From NCBI GenBank assembly GCA_003049485.1, contig PYST01000051.1:1-64000 (forward strand): a DNA stretch of 64,000 nucleotides. Direction: 5' to 3'. This document shows positions 54,917 to 64,000 of this stretch, one piece after another. Within the stretch, counting starts at the first letter, position 1; each line of letters opens with the position of its first letter. A program made the translations under genes and the position numbers. The stretch comes from Ophioceras dolichostomum. Lineage: Eukaryota > Ascomycota > Sordariomycetes > Magnaporthales > Ophioceraceae. The notes under the pieces were generated by a model. The model ran no database searches and was not told where the DNA came from. It saw only the letters and a list, made by a program, of their open reading frames with translations.

Positions 54917-55954
54917 TCACACCCACTCCTTCGGGTTCTTCAACACTTCAACAAGCCTTGCCTCGCGACTGTTCGGTTCTGGCTCGTGCATGTACGCCCA
55001 GCTCGCGGTGCGCGGCAGGCTCATCAGGATGCTCTCCACTCGGGCACCGGGGGTATTGAGCCCGAAGGCAGTTCCGCGGTCGTGCACGAGGTTGAACTCG
55101 ACGTACTTGCCCCTGCGCAGCTGCTGCCACTCCTTCTCCTCGGGGGTGAAGGACATGTCCTTGCGCTTCTCGACGATGGGCACGTACGACGGCAGGAAGG
55201 CGCGCAGGCCGTCCTGGATGAAGGCGAAGGTGTTCTCCTTGTCCGACACGGTCTCATCCAGGTCGTCGAAGAAGATGCCGCCGATCCCGCGGGACTCGCC
55301 GCGGTGCTTGTTGAAGAAGTATTCGTCGCACCACTTCTTGAATTTTGGGTAGTAGGTCTTGTCATGCTTGTCGCACACGTCCCTGAGTGTGCGGTGGAAG
55401 TGCACGGCGTCTTCATCGAACAGGTATGACGGCGTCAGGTCGGCGCCGCCGCCGAACCACCACGCGCCCGACGTACCGTCCGGGTATGCCGTTTCGAAGT
55501 AGCGGTAGTTGAGGTGCACCGTGGGCGCCATCGGGTTGCTCGGGTGCACGATCATGCTGAGGCCCGCGGCGAAGAAGTCCAGCTTTTCGGGAACCTCAGC
55601 GGTGCCGTTCACGATGTTGCGGTGGTTGACCCGCATCTTCTCGATGGCCGCCTTGGGCAGCGTGCCGTACACCACGCTCACGCCCACGCCGGCCTTCTCG
55701 AACACGTTGCCGTCCTGGAGACAGCAGGTGATGCCACCGCCTCCTTCCTTGCGCGTCCACTCGTCCACCCGGAACTTCTTGCCGTCGACCTCCTCGAGCC
55801 CGCGCACGATCTGGCGCTGCTGCTCCTTGATGAATTCCTCCATCCGCAGCCGCATAGGCGACTTCTCAGTCACGCCATGCTCCTTCCGGCTCTGCTGGTC
55901 ACGCTCGGCGAGCGTGGCCGGTTCGAGGCGCAGGGGTTCTTCTACGGCCTGCAT
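54917..55954 (-). CDS. hem13: Coproporphyrinogen III oxidase (oxygen-dependent)
   Basis: Hem13 converts coproporphyrinogen III to protoporphyrinogen IX in haem synthesis, using O2. The 345-aa protein is a single exon from the ATG at 55954. Signature regions are GGGGITCCLQDGNVFEKAGV, VHPSNPMAPTVHLNYRYFE, WWFGGGADLTPSYLFDEDAV, FFNKHRGESRGIGGIFFDDL and RRGKYVEFNLVHDRGTAFGL, followed by SILMSLPRTASWAYMHEP. The conserved His and the Asp pair of the active-site region are present. No mitochondrial presequence is evident, consistent with the cytosolic fungal enzyme. It diverges from atg8 over 2.7 kb. Confidence 0.96.
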   Translation of the reverse strand: MQAVEEPLRLEPATLAERDQQSRKEHGVTEKSPMRLRMEEFIKEQQRQIVRGLEEVDGKKFRVDEWTRKEGGGGITCCLQDGNVFEKAGVGVSVVYGTLPKAAIEKMRVNHRNIVNGTAEVPEKLDFFAAGLSMIVHPSNPMAPTVHLNYRYFETAYPDGTSGAWWFGGGADLTPSYLFDEDAVHFHRTLRDVCDKHDKTYYPKFKKWCDEYFFNKHRGESRGIGGIFFDDLDETVSDKENTFAFIQDGLRAFLPSYVPIVEKRKDMSFTPEEKEWQQLRRGKYVEFNLVHDRGTAFGLNTPGARVESILMSLPRTASWAYMHEPEPNSREARLVEVLKNPKEWV

Positions 55955-58703
55955 GGCGGAAGAGTGAGTGGAAGCGATTATCTGAGGTTAGTTAACAGGC
56001 CGAGGGAAAGAGTGATGCAGAGGAACGTCAGGGGAAAAAATAGGAACAAAAATTCAGGAATTGAAAAGATAAGTGACCGAGTGTGAGAGAATGCGAGCGA
56101 GCAAGTGAGTGAGTCGCGGAATTTCAAAAAAAGGAGGTGAGATAGCCGGGGGGAGTGGGGACCTCCATATTATATCATATGCTCAGAAGGGGGGTACCTG
56201 TGTGCGACTCCTCACTCACCATCGTATATATCACCGAGCAACCGAAGGCAAGGCTAGCGGCAACCCAAGAGAGTGAAAAGAACGAGGGTGGAGGAGCTGG
56301 CAGTGATGTGGGTGAGGTACCGGCGCGGGGGGATCCCGAGAAAGGCCTCAGTGGTGGTGTCCTTGGTGACCGAAAGCAAACTGAAATGTTGCAACAACGG
56401 CTGGACTTCACCTGCTGGCCAACGAGTCGCACCGGCTGCCGCACAGCAGAAGATGAGAGAAATGCCATGGTTGCGTCGCTCACGGCTTAAATACCCTCTC
56501 CCTTATACTGAATGGACGACTTCAGACCGCTGCAAATTACTACCAGAAAGCAGGTACAGGGCCACCTCCAGGGTGTGCACACCACCAGCTCCCAAAGGAA
56601 TGGTCGAATCAGGAAAGATGGAATGATGATTTTTGTACCAGTGGACTGGACATGAGGCCACTCAGCCGAAAGCGTCGGAACCAACCGGCGTATAACGAAT
56701 CGTGGCCAAGGCTGGCAGGGACTTCTGGGGAAAAAAGTTGCGTGAGGGCCTGCAGGGCGGGTAAACTTTCTCCTCGGAATTGTGCCCAGATGGTACCCAA
56801 ACAGTTGCAAAGAATGAAAGAATGGGAAATAATAATGCAGATCACAGGCAGGAAGGTCTAGCAGAGCAGTAGAGGTTGTGTCCAGTCATGCGAGAATCAT
56901 CAGATCGAATGTTCCCGGTGGTCTGGCCGGGGAGCTGCACAACTCACCTGAGCTTCCCGTCAGTGGAAGCGGGCCATTCGGAGGTGGAAACTTCCACGGC
57001 TTGCCGGTCCAGCTGCGATAAGGATAGCGGCCAGGGGGAACCTTGTTGATAAGTGAGGCGGTACCTTGCATGGCGTGCTGGGCCAGCCTGCCATCTCAGC
57101 AGCACCGGCTCTGCTCCGTAGCGTAGCGATCGATCCAGCACTCCAGCCCGTGACGTGACGCCAGCTTGGGCATGGTGCTTTTTGAGGAGTTTGGCCAGTT
57201 CGGAAGGCCAGAAAGGAGGAAAGGGAGGGACGGCTGCGAATCGAGACCGCTGCGACAAGCATGAGAGAACCACCCCGGATTATTACGATCACGACAGATC
57301 GCGGGGCAATCAATCTGTCGATGAGCTGCTGGGATGAAATGTCACTCACCGCTTCGGTTCCGCACAGGACTTCAATCAGTCGGTCACCCTTCCGCCCCAT
57401 AGCTGGTCACTGCAAATGGGTTCTCGGTGTTAAAAACCTGCCGATGCCGCTGCCAATCACGCTCGCTGTTTTTGACCATTTGTATTCCGCCGCAGGCCTT
57501 CGAACGACTAGCTCTCCCCCGGCGGTCCCGTCGACTCAGCTCTCATATCCTTTCATGAATGGAAGCCGGTGAGGTGTCACGCCGGCACGGATGCTGTTTT
57601 CCACCCCTGAAATTGTCCTGGACACACAATCACACATTCTCCCCGACAATATCCCGTGAATTGCGGTTACTTTCTCAACAGGCAGGCCTTATCGAGTCTA
57701 ATGCTGCGATGAAAGTTACCAACTACAGCTCTGGTACTGTAGGTGCTTCATTGTCAAACGACAACTCGACTCTCTTCGGGGAGCTCTTAGCTCTAACCAA
57801 GCCATTCCGTGAAACCCCCGAAAGTATCTCTCCGTCTGCCAGCTGGAGCCTGCACCTACAAATGCATACACTTTCCACAGAAAGCTCTGACCGTCAGGGG
57901 TCGCCACCGCACTGCTCTCGTGAAAGGTGTAATGAACCCTCAGGCCTCCAGAGAATGAACATTAATTGACGCCTTTGGTGAGAAGCCAGCCAGCTCCGGC
58001 TGACTGCGCCACGTGAAATGCCTGTGATTCACCGACAGCGTCACCACTAAACCTATTCGGGCACGTCGGTGGGGCTTCCCGAAATTCTACACTCTCCCAG
58101 CTGGCTGCCCGCTGCTGCCGTGGCCGTGGTTTGTACCTTTTTAACATTTCAAAGGGGAGAGGAACCTACCTGGGGACCTGAAAGTCACTGGCAGGTGCGG
58201 GAGTGAGAAATGTCCCTCCCCCCGCCCACATTTTCAGGTAACAGCAGCACGGGTCATCTGGGCATTTATCCCACTCTGCCTTGACACCTGGTACTGGTAC
58301 TGTACTAGTTGTAACCTATCGCCCCTCCTCAGCTTTGCCTCCTCCCCCCTCTTCCTTCAGTACCTCCAGTATATTACATAGCAGTGCTTCCTCCACCGCC
58401 GCCTGCTGCATCATCCAAGGCGGCAACCTCATCCACGTCAACCACCTCTTTATCCTTGGAAGAACCTCCGCCAACGCCCAAAAACAAACAAAACCTTCTC
58501 TCTCATTCTCTTTCTCTTATCATCGGCATCATCGTTGAAAGGATTTTTCTTTTCCCCGCCGACATCTTTTTTTTCCGCGGCCAAACCAAACATCTAAAAC
58601 GCACTTCTGCATTCTATCTATCGGCGCGCGCCAAACACCCCCACCACACCTCTTGCTGCACACTTCACCAGAGATCACCGCTTCCATTACCGACGCCGCC
58701 AAA
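55955..58703. other. 2.7-kb divergent region between hem13 and atg8
   Basis: No gene is supportable; the longest ATG frame (57559-57969, 136 codons) lacks recognisable features. The 450 nt before atg8 are strongly CT-rich, typical of a highly transcribed fungal leader. The region is unusually long for two housekeeping promoters. Confidence 0.5.
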
Positions 58704-59500
58704 ATGAGGTCTAAGTTCAAGGACGAGCACCCCTTCGAGAAGCGCAAGGCGGAGGCGGAGCGCATCCGCCAGAAATACTTGGATCGCATTCCCGTAAGTA
58801 ACCATTACCCTTCGTCGTCGTCCTCGAGAAAGCTGCTTGCTTGCTTTCGATGCGCTTCGAGTCCCGTGGAAGTTCGTTGGTCGGTCTGGCGGTCTGTCAG
58901 TCGGTCGACGGTCGCGTCACCTACCTACACCTACCCACCTACTCGTCGCACCGCGAATGTTCGCTCGCTCGTGTCTGCCTGGCGTTTTGCAGCGGTTTTG
59001 TCAGCCGACGAAAACCGCCAGACCGCTCTCCCACACCCCGCGTGCGCCAACCGACATACAACCATATCGCTAACGTTGAACAATTTCAATCATACAGGTT
59101 ATTTGCGAGAAGGTCGAGAAGAGTGATATTGCTACGATCGACAAGAAGAAGTATTTGGTCCCAGCGGACCTGACCGTAGGCCAGTTCGTCTACGTCATCC
59201 GCAAGAGGATCAAGCTGTCGCCCGAGAAGGCGATCTTCATCTTCGTCCAGGAGACGCTGCCCCCGACGGCGGCGCTCATGTCTAGCATCTACGACGCACA
59301 CAAGGATGAGGACGGGTATGTCAAATCCCACACATTCCATACCAAGCCATACCAAGCCCACCCCGCCCTTCTCTTCTCTTCTCTCCGTCCGCAGCCAACA
59401 ATGCTAACATCTATGTTTCTCTCCTCCACTCTCTAGGTTCCTGTACATCACTTACTCCGGCGAAAACACCTTCGGCGACCTCCTCGAAGAGGTCGCTTAG
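58704..59500 (+). CDS. atg8: Autophagy ubiquitin-like protein Atg8
   Basis: Atg8 is conjugated to phosphatidylethanolamine and drives autophagosome growth and cargo binding. Exons 58704-58793, 59098-59315 and 59437-59500 give 123 aa. The family sequence is unmistakable: MRSKFKDEHPFEKRKAEAER, DRIP|VICEKVEKSDI across intron 1, KKKYLVPADLTVGQFVYVIR and YDAHKDEDG|FLYITYSGENTFG across intron 2. Gly116 is the Atg4 cleavage site; the seven following residues, DLLEEVA, form the removable tail. Intron 1 is long (304 nt) with a CTAAC branch site near its 3' end. Confidence 0.98.
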
Positions 59501-61294
59501 GAGGTGTGGATGACAACCACGACGACGACGACGCGGCGCTGATTGGTGATGGTGATGGTGATGGGGCTCTCTTTTTTGTTATCACCCGGTTTCCTGTCGT
59601 TGTTGCCGCTTTTCGGGCGTTGGGAGGAGGATCTTACGAACGGCAGACGGACATGGACCACACTATTACACTACAACAGCACCTTTTGATGGGAAATTGG
59701 TCGAGGAGGACTTTGGGGTTGAGATCGGGGATGGAGAGGGGCGAAAGGCGAGATGATGGTGGGACGACAGACTGCACGACTGAAGGTCGCACTTCTTCGT
59801 CTGCTGCTGCTCGTCTGCCTGAATGACCTCCATTCCTGCCGCTGCTCCTGTTGGCCCGATCGACTCGGAATGCTCCGGGGCGGGCTCCTCTTCCAATTCA
59901 TATCTTGGTCTTCTTAGTCTTCTTAGTCTCTGGCTTGGTTCTCTGGGCGCGAGGGTCGGACCGAACGGTCTGCTTGGTGGACGACGAGAATACTTCCTGG
60001 GGCATGCATGTCGATAAGAGTAGTTCATCTACCCATTCACCACACTCTGGTTTCACCAGGTGCAGTGGCGGCCTGTAGCCAGTACGCCGCCGCATCTAGT
60101 AGCCGGCTCAGTTACCCGTCAAATCAGTCTTCCCTTGTCGACTTGAGGCACCAACGCAGAACGTTTTTTTTTTTCTTGGGTTTTTTTCCCCTTTCCCTTT
60201 CCTGGTTCCCAAATCCAGATTTCTTCTTTTTTTCCTTGTCTTAATAAGACTGTCTGTCTTTCCCACCTAAGTTTGATTCAATGAGTATTTGCAACTCGTT
60301 CTTCAGAGCCAACGATTTAGGGTTGAGAATATAGATGAGGTCGATCGTTTACTCTGATCCGAATTTCACCTCCCGTGCTGAACTGCCATTACTTGGCTGC
60401 GACGTAGACTACCACAGGCCAGAGAGGACGATGTCTCGGGCTGATGAGCGTAACGATATCATTGCATGAATATATATAGGCAAGACGGAAGAAAGTATGT
60501 AATGCGCGTAGACACGAAAATGCCAGCCTAATGATCTATCCATTTCACACGCACGGCGTGTCTGGGGGTTGACCATGAGTGAACATTAAAGATGGGGATG
60601 AAGAAGCAAATCACCTCCCAAAAAAAGCAATATCTAAAATCTAGGCTGCGTGAGGGTTTCGTGGAAAAGATGGAAAGAGGGAAGGCAGGCAGGGCAGCCT
60701 ATGCGCGAAGGAACTCCTCCCCCTCGCACCCTGATCTTAGTGGATAGGTAGGTAAGTAGGTAGGTAGATCCAAAAGTGTAAGCAAACCAAGAAAAGCGAG
60801 GCCCCGTGTTTTGCGTGTGGCCTGCCTCCACCGAAGCAAGATGCTGAGGATCGTTGGGATGCAGGGGAAGGACGGGAAACAAAGGAAAACATGAGTTTCA
60901 GATGCTACGCTATGCTGAGTGGGTGAGGAGATGAGAGGTAAAGAGGTGGACGATACCGACGAGGAAAATAAGGAGATAGAGAACAAAAGGAAAAAAAGAA
61001 GCGGAGGAGGACGGACGGAGAGACAAACATACAGCCTCAGACTATGCAGAACTCGTCATGCCCCGGCTCATCGGCGTTTAGATAGGCTCATTCGTCTCCA
61101 GCCGCAGTAGGTCTGTGTTTCTATAGGACTATAAAAAGAGGCACGAACCGGTCGGGCTCGAGATCGCAACTCGACGCGATCCCAACCTGGAGGTGGAGCA
61201 GCTGGCACGCCAGCGACCGGAGGAGGGTGGTGTATACGTGGGCGAAGGTCGGCCGGAACAGAGAGTTCAGGTATACCTACAAGCCTTGAAGCTC
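59501..61294. other. 1.8-kb convergent intergenic region (atg8 / hook)
   Basis: No gene is supported; frames are short or low-complexity. A GTAG microsatellite occurs at 60745-60767. The stretch holds the 3' UTRs of both flanking genes. Confidence 0.5.
60745..60767. repeat. TAGG/GTAG microsatellite
   Basis: Five to six imperfect TAGG units, the reverse-complement equivalent of the CTAC run at 809-827. Confidence 0.8.
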
Positions 61295-64000
61295 CTATCT
61301 TCGCGGCGTTGCTGTTTTATGGGAATGTGTTTAAGGATTGTTAGTCATACTCTCTCGAGGACGGGGAACACGTGAACTGGTGGATGTGAGAGAGGCTGCT
61401 ACTTCGTGACTCACCATTTACCATCTGTCTCTGCTTGTTGAGCCAGCTCTTCGGCATGTCCTGTCGCCTTTGGAGCACCACGTGGTTGCTCTGCAGGCGG
61501 CTGGTGAGGTCGTACCAGGCAGTGGAGATCATGGCGTTCTCGCGCTGCAGGTTCTTGATCGTTTGCTCGTTGGCGGCCTGCATATTGTGGTTGGTTGGTT
61601 AGATCACCCTATGTCAGTCTCATATGGCAGGAAATGCAGGCTGGAGATGTAGATTCTACGTATTTCCGGCCATGACTGAGAGGTCGAGCCTGAACATCCC
61701 CGGGGAAGCCTAGGGAAGAAAGGCCTCCCCCGTGCCCTCTCCTCTTTCACGTTTTGCGTTCATGATGGGGTTGACAAGTTGATGGAAAGCCATAGAAGTA
61801 CAATTACTGTCACAAGGAAAAGAGGGAAAACGTAACACGGACAAGTCGCCCATGAAAATCAGGTCGACAACCGCAAAACAGCAAAGGATCCAACGCACCT
61901 TGAGCGCAGCATATGCGCCGCCTTGCTCGGCCGACTTGAGACGTCGCTGCAGCTCGTACCGCTCCTGGTCGGCTTTTTGAAGTTGCTGCGAACGGCAAGT
62001 CACCTAGTTAGCCCTCACGGAGGTGAAATAGATATTATGGTTGCATGTATAGCACGCGTGTGTTTAGTGTATATGGGTGTGTGTGAGTGTGTGGGTTGGG
62101 GGTGGAGAGTTGAGGAGTGCCAGTCGCCCGACATCAGTTGAGACCGAATATGGACATGAAGGTGCGTGTCTTCGGCTGCGGCTTCGGCTGCGGCTTCGGC
62201 TGTTGCGACGCCATCCTGCTGGCGACGCTCCACCGGACCGGAGGGGTGCTTGACCTCTGCGCTCTCCCCCAAGGCGACAACGGGTGTGGCTCTACAGACC
62301 ACGACGACCACGGTATCACGAGAGGAGACCACCTCGCGTCCTCCACGGGAAGATAGTCGCAGTCGGAGAGGGCCACATGTGGCGGCGGGGCCAGCAGGCT
62401 GGGCAAGTTGGGGGAGGAGGCAAAGCTCAAGGGCAGGGGCGAGGAAGGGGGAGAGGGAGTGAGAGTGTGGCGAGACGAAGAGGGAGTGTAGCAAGACGAA
62501 GAGGGAGTGTAGACGGTCGAGTCGTCAAGATCGCTAAGATCGCTCGCACAACTATCTTGAGAGCGCGAGGCAGGCCGGGTTTCGGGAGAGGTTGTTGTGC
62601 ATCGACTCACCTCCTTCATCTGCTGGACCTTGCCGCGGAGCTTGTCGACCTTGTCGGCATGTTTGCGAGTGAGCTCATCGTTCGCGGCCGAGTTCATGCC
62701 GACAGTGACCTGTTCGACCTCGGCGGGTGGAGCGACGTCGGTGGCGGCGCCCCTGGCAGCGGCGGCCTCGGCGGCCTCCAGTTCCTTCCGCAGATGCTCG
62801 CGGGAGACAAGCGCCTCGATCAGCTGGGTCTTCTGCTCGGAGCTGTCTAGCTGCAAGGCCTCGTGGGCCTTGCGCAGGCTGACGAGCTCGTCCCGCAGTG
62901 ACGCCGAAATGAGCTGGTCGGTCTTCTTGAGCTCCTGCAGGGCGTCGTTCGATCCAGTGGTCGCGACCTTGTCTGCGAAGGCAGAAGCAGATAAAGGGTT
63001 AGAAGGGTTCAGGCTACCGCGGTAGGTCGGATGGTAGAGCAACATACAGTCTGTCCTGAGGGCTAGCAGCTCGCGTTTGGCGTCGTTGCAATCGGCTTCG
63101 AAATGGCGCGACCGCTCCCTCTCGCGGGCCAGGTCGGCGTCGCGCTGCTGGACCATCTTGTGCAGGTCGAGGTATGCTTGGCTCCTATAGTAGTCTGGTG
63201 TGAGTGTCTGTAGCTTTCCGATAGTGAGGGCCTTGTCAACAAACTGCACCAACCCTTCGTCTGTGAAGCCGTTCATCGCCACTTGGACCTGTTCCTCCGA
63301 GATGGCGAGCCGGTCCCTCGTCTCGTGGAGCTTTTTCGTTAGGCGGTCCTCATTCCGCTTGGACAACTCCAGGTCGGCGCGGAGGTGCTCGTTGGCCGAC
63401 GCCGAGCCCACGTTCTCGCGCAGCAGCGCGTTCTCCGCCTTGAGCTTGTTAAGCTCGATCCGCAGTGCGATGGTGGCGTCGTCCGCGCCGGGGCTGCGGA
63501 GGCCAGCCGAGTCTGGGTCTCGGGATTCCGGACTCGGCGACCGCCGGACAAGACCGTTTGAGTTGATTTGCTCGCGCAGCTCTACGATCAACTTTTCGTC
63601 GCAGGACTTCTGGGCAAGTACGCGCTCTAGTTCCTGCGACTTGGTAGCGAGCAACTCCTGCATGCCGTTCTTCTGCTCGCGCAATTCGTTCAGAGAAAGC
63701 TCGGTCTCCTGCTGTAGGCGACGGTACGAGACTATCGTGCTGGCCTGTGACTCGAGCTGACTCCGGTGCTTTTCGAGGCTGGCCACATCCTTGCGGGCCT
63801 CCTCTAGCTCATATTGTACATTCTTCAGGTCTTTCTCGATGCCCTGTTGGCTTTCAAGTTTCTGCTTGTAGCGTTCGGCGGCGTTGGCCTTTTTCGAGAG
63901 CTCGCTGTTGGAGTGCCGCAGCTCGCTGACCTCGTCGCGCAGCGCCGTGGTCTGTTCTGCGAGCTGCGACAGCTGCGCGTTCTCGGACGTGAGTCGCAGC
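61295..64000 (-). CDS. hookA: Hook-family dynein adaptor, C-terminal part (5' end outside the window)
   Basis: Hook proteins link cytoplasmic dynein to early endosomes in hyphae. Only the 3' part is present, on the minus strand, with exons 64000-63048 (continuing beyond the edge), 62972-62611, 61985-61899, 61577-61415 and 61311-61295. The product is almost entirely coiled coil. Recognisable Hook segments are DALQELKKTDQLISASLRDE, KTQLIEALVSREHLRKELEA, the run LKSAEQGGAYAALK|AANEQT across an intron, NAMISTAWYDLTSRLQSNHV and KSWLNKQRQMVN|ATPRR at the end. The N-terminal microtubule/dynein-binding Hook domain lies outside. The 624-nt intron (62610-61986) is long for this genome and stays open in frame for about 159 codons (see findings). 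Confidence 0.85.

Noticed and set aside
57559..57969. 136-codon ATG frame between hem13 and atg8
   Set aside because: No domain, no codon bias resembling neighbouring genes, and no splice-supported extension.
1..64000. CRISPR array, rRNA, intact transposon or insertion sequence
   Set aside because: No regularly spaced repeats, rRNA-like conserved stretches, transposase or reverse-transcriptase motifs, or terminal repeats with target duplications were seen.

Overview
The window reads as nuclear DNA of a filamentous ascomycete (Pezizomycotina). Genes have a few short introns (about 60-170 nt, GTAAGT-like donors, CTAAC/CTGAC branch sites, YAG acceptors), third codon positions are GC-rich, intergenic regions are long and pyrimidine-rich, and the gene set includes a PEX14/17-type peroxin, a HookA-like dynein adaptor, a PtaB-like LIM-domain-binding factor, an HbrB TORC2 subunit and a STAND-type N-terminal domain with ankyrin-like repeats. 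A Sordariomycete is most likely, but I cannot fix the species from sequence alone.

Left third (0-20.8 kb): a 1509-aa chromodomain protein (+), converging on a PEX14/17-type peroxisomal docking protein (-); the INO80 subunit Ies2 (+, three exons); a 609-aa conserved-looking protein of unknown function (+); and an SPX-domain low-affinity phosphate transporter (+, three exons).

Accessory pocket (20.8-27.3 kb): this lies between the phosphate transporter and VPS39 and contains only damaged or unrecognised genes. They are a LYC1-like GNAT acetyltransferase pseudogene with four lesions, a fragment with no recognisable family, and a large protein (-) interrupted by a one-base frameshift. A diverged direct repeat and TACCTAGGTA palindromes surround them. 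This is the most decayed stretch of the window.

Middle (27.7-46.3 kb): HOPS subunit Vps39 (+, four exons) converging on KEOPS subunit Gon7 (-); an 880-aa STAND-N/ankyrin-like protein (+, four exons); HbrB/Bit61-type TORC2 subunit (+); then a 3.4-kb gene-free upstream region and the PtaB/LDB co-regulator (+, six exons).

Right third (48.8-64 kb): adenylate kinase Adk1 (-, four exons) divergent from proteasome subunit Rpn8 (+, three exons); a Sws1/Shu2-like SWIM protein (-); coproporphyrinogen oxidase Hem13 (-) divergent from Atg8 (+, three exons); and the 3' part of a Hook-family adaptor (-) running off the right edge.

Most genes are housekeeping or trafficking loci with no operon-like linkage. 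I found no convincing tRNA, rRNA, CRISPR array or intact transposon. The most unusual signals are the decayed pocket, a 624-nt Hook intron that stays open for about 159 codons with codon-phased repeats, a SWIM motif split by about 97 residues, and a long in-frame open leader before the phosphate transporter.
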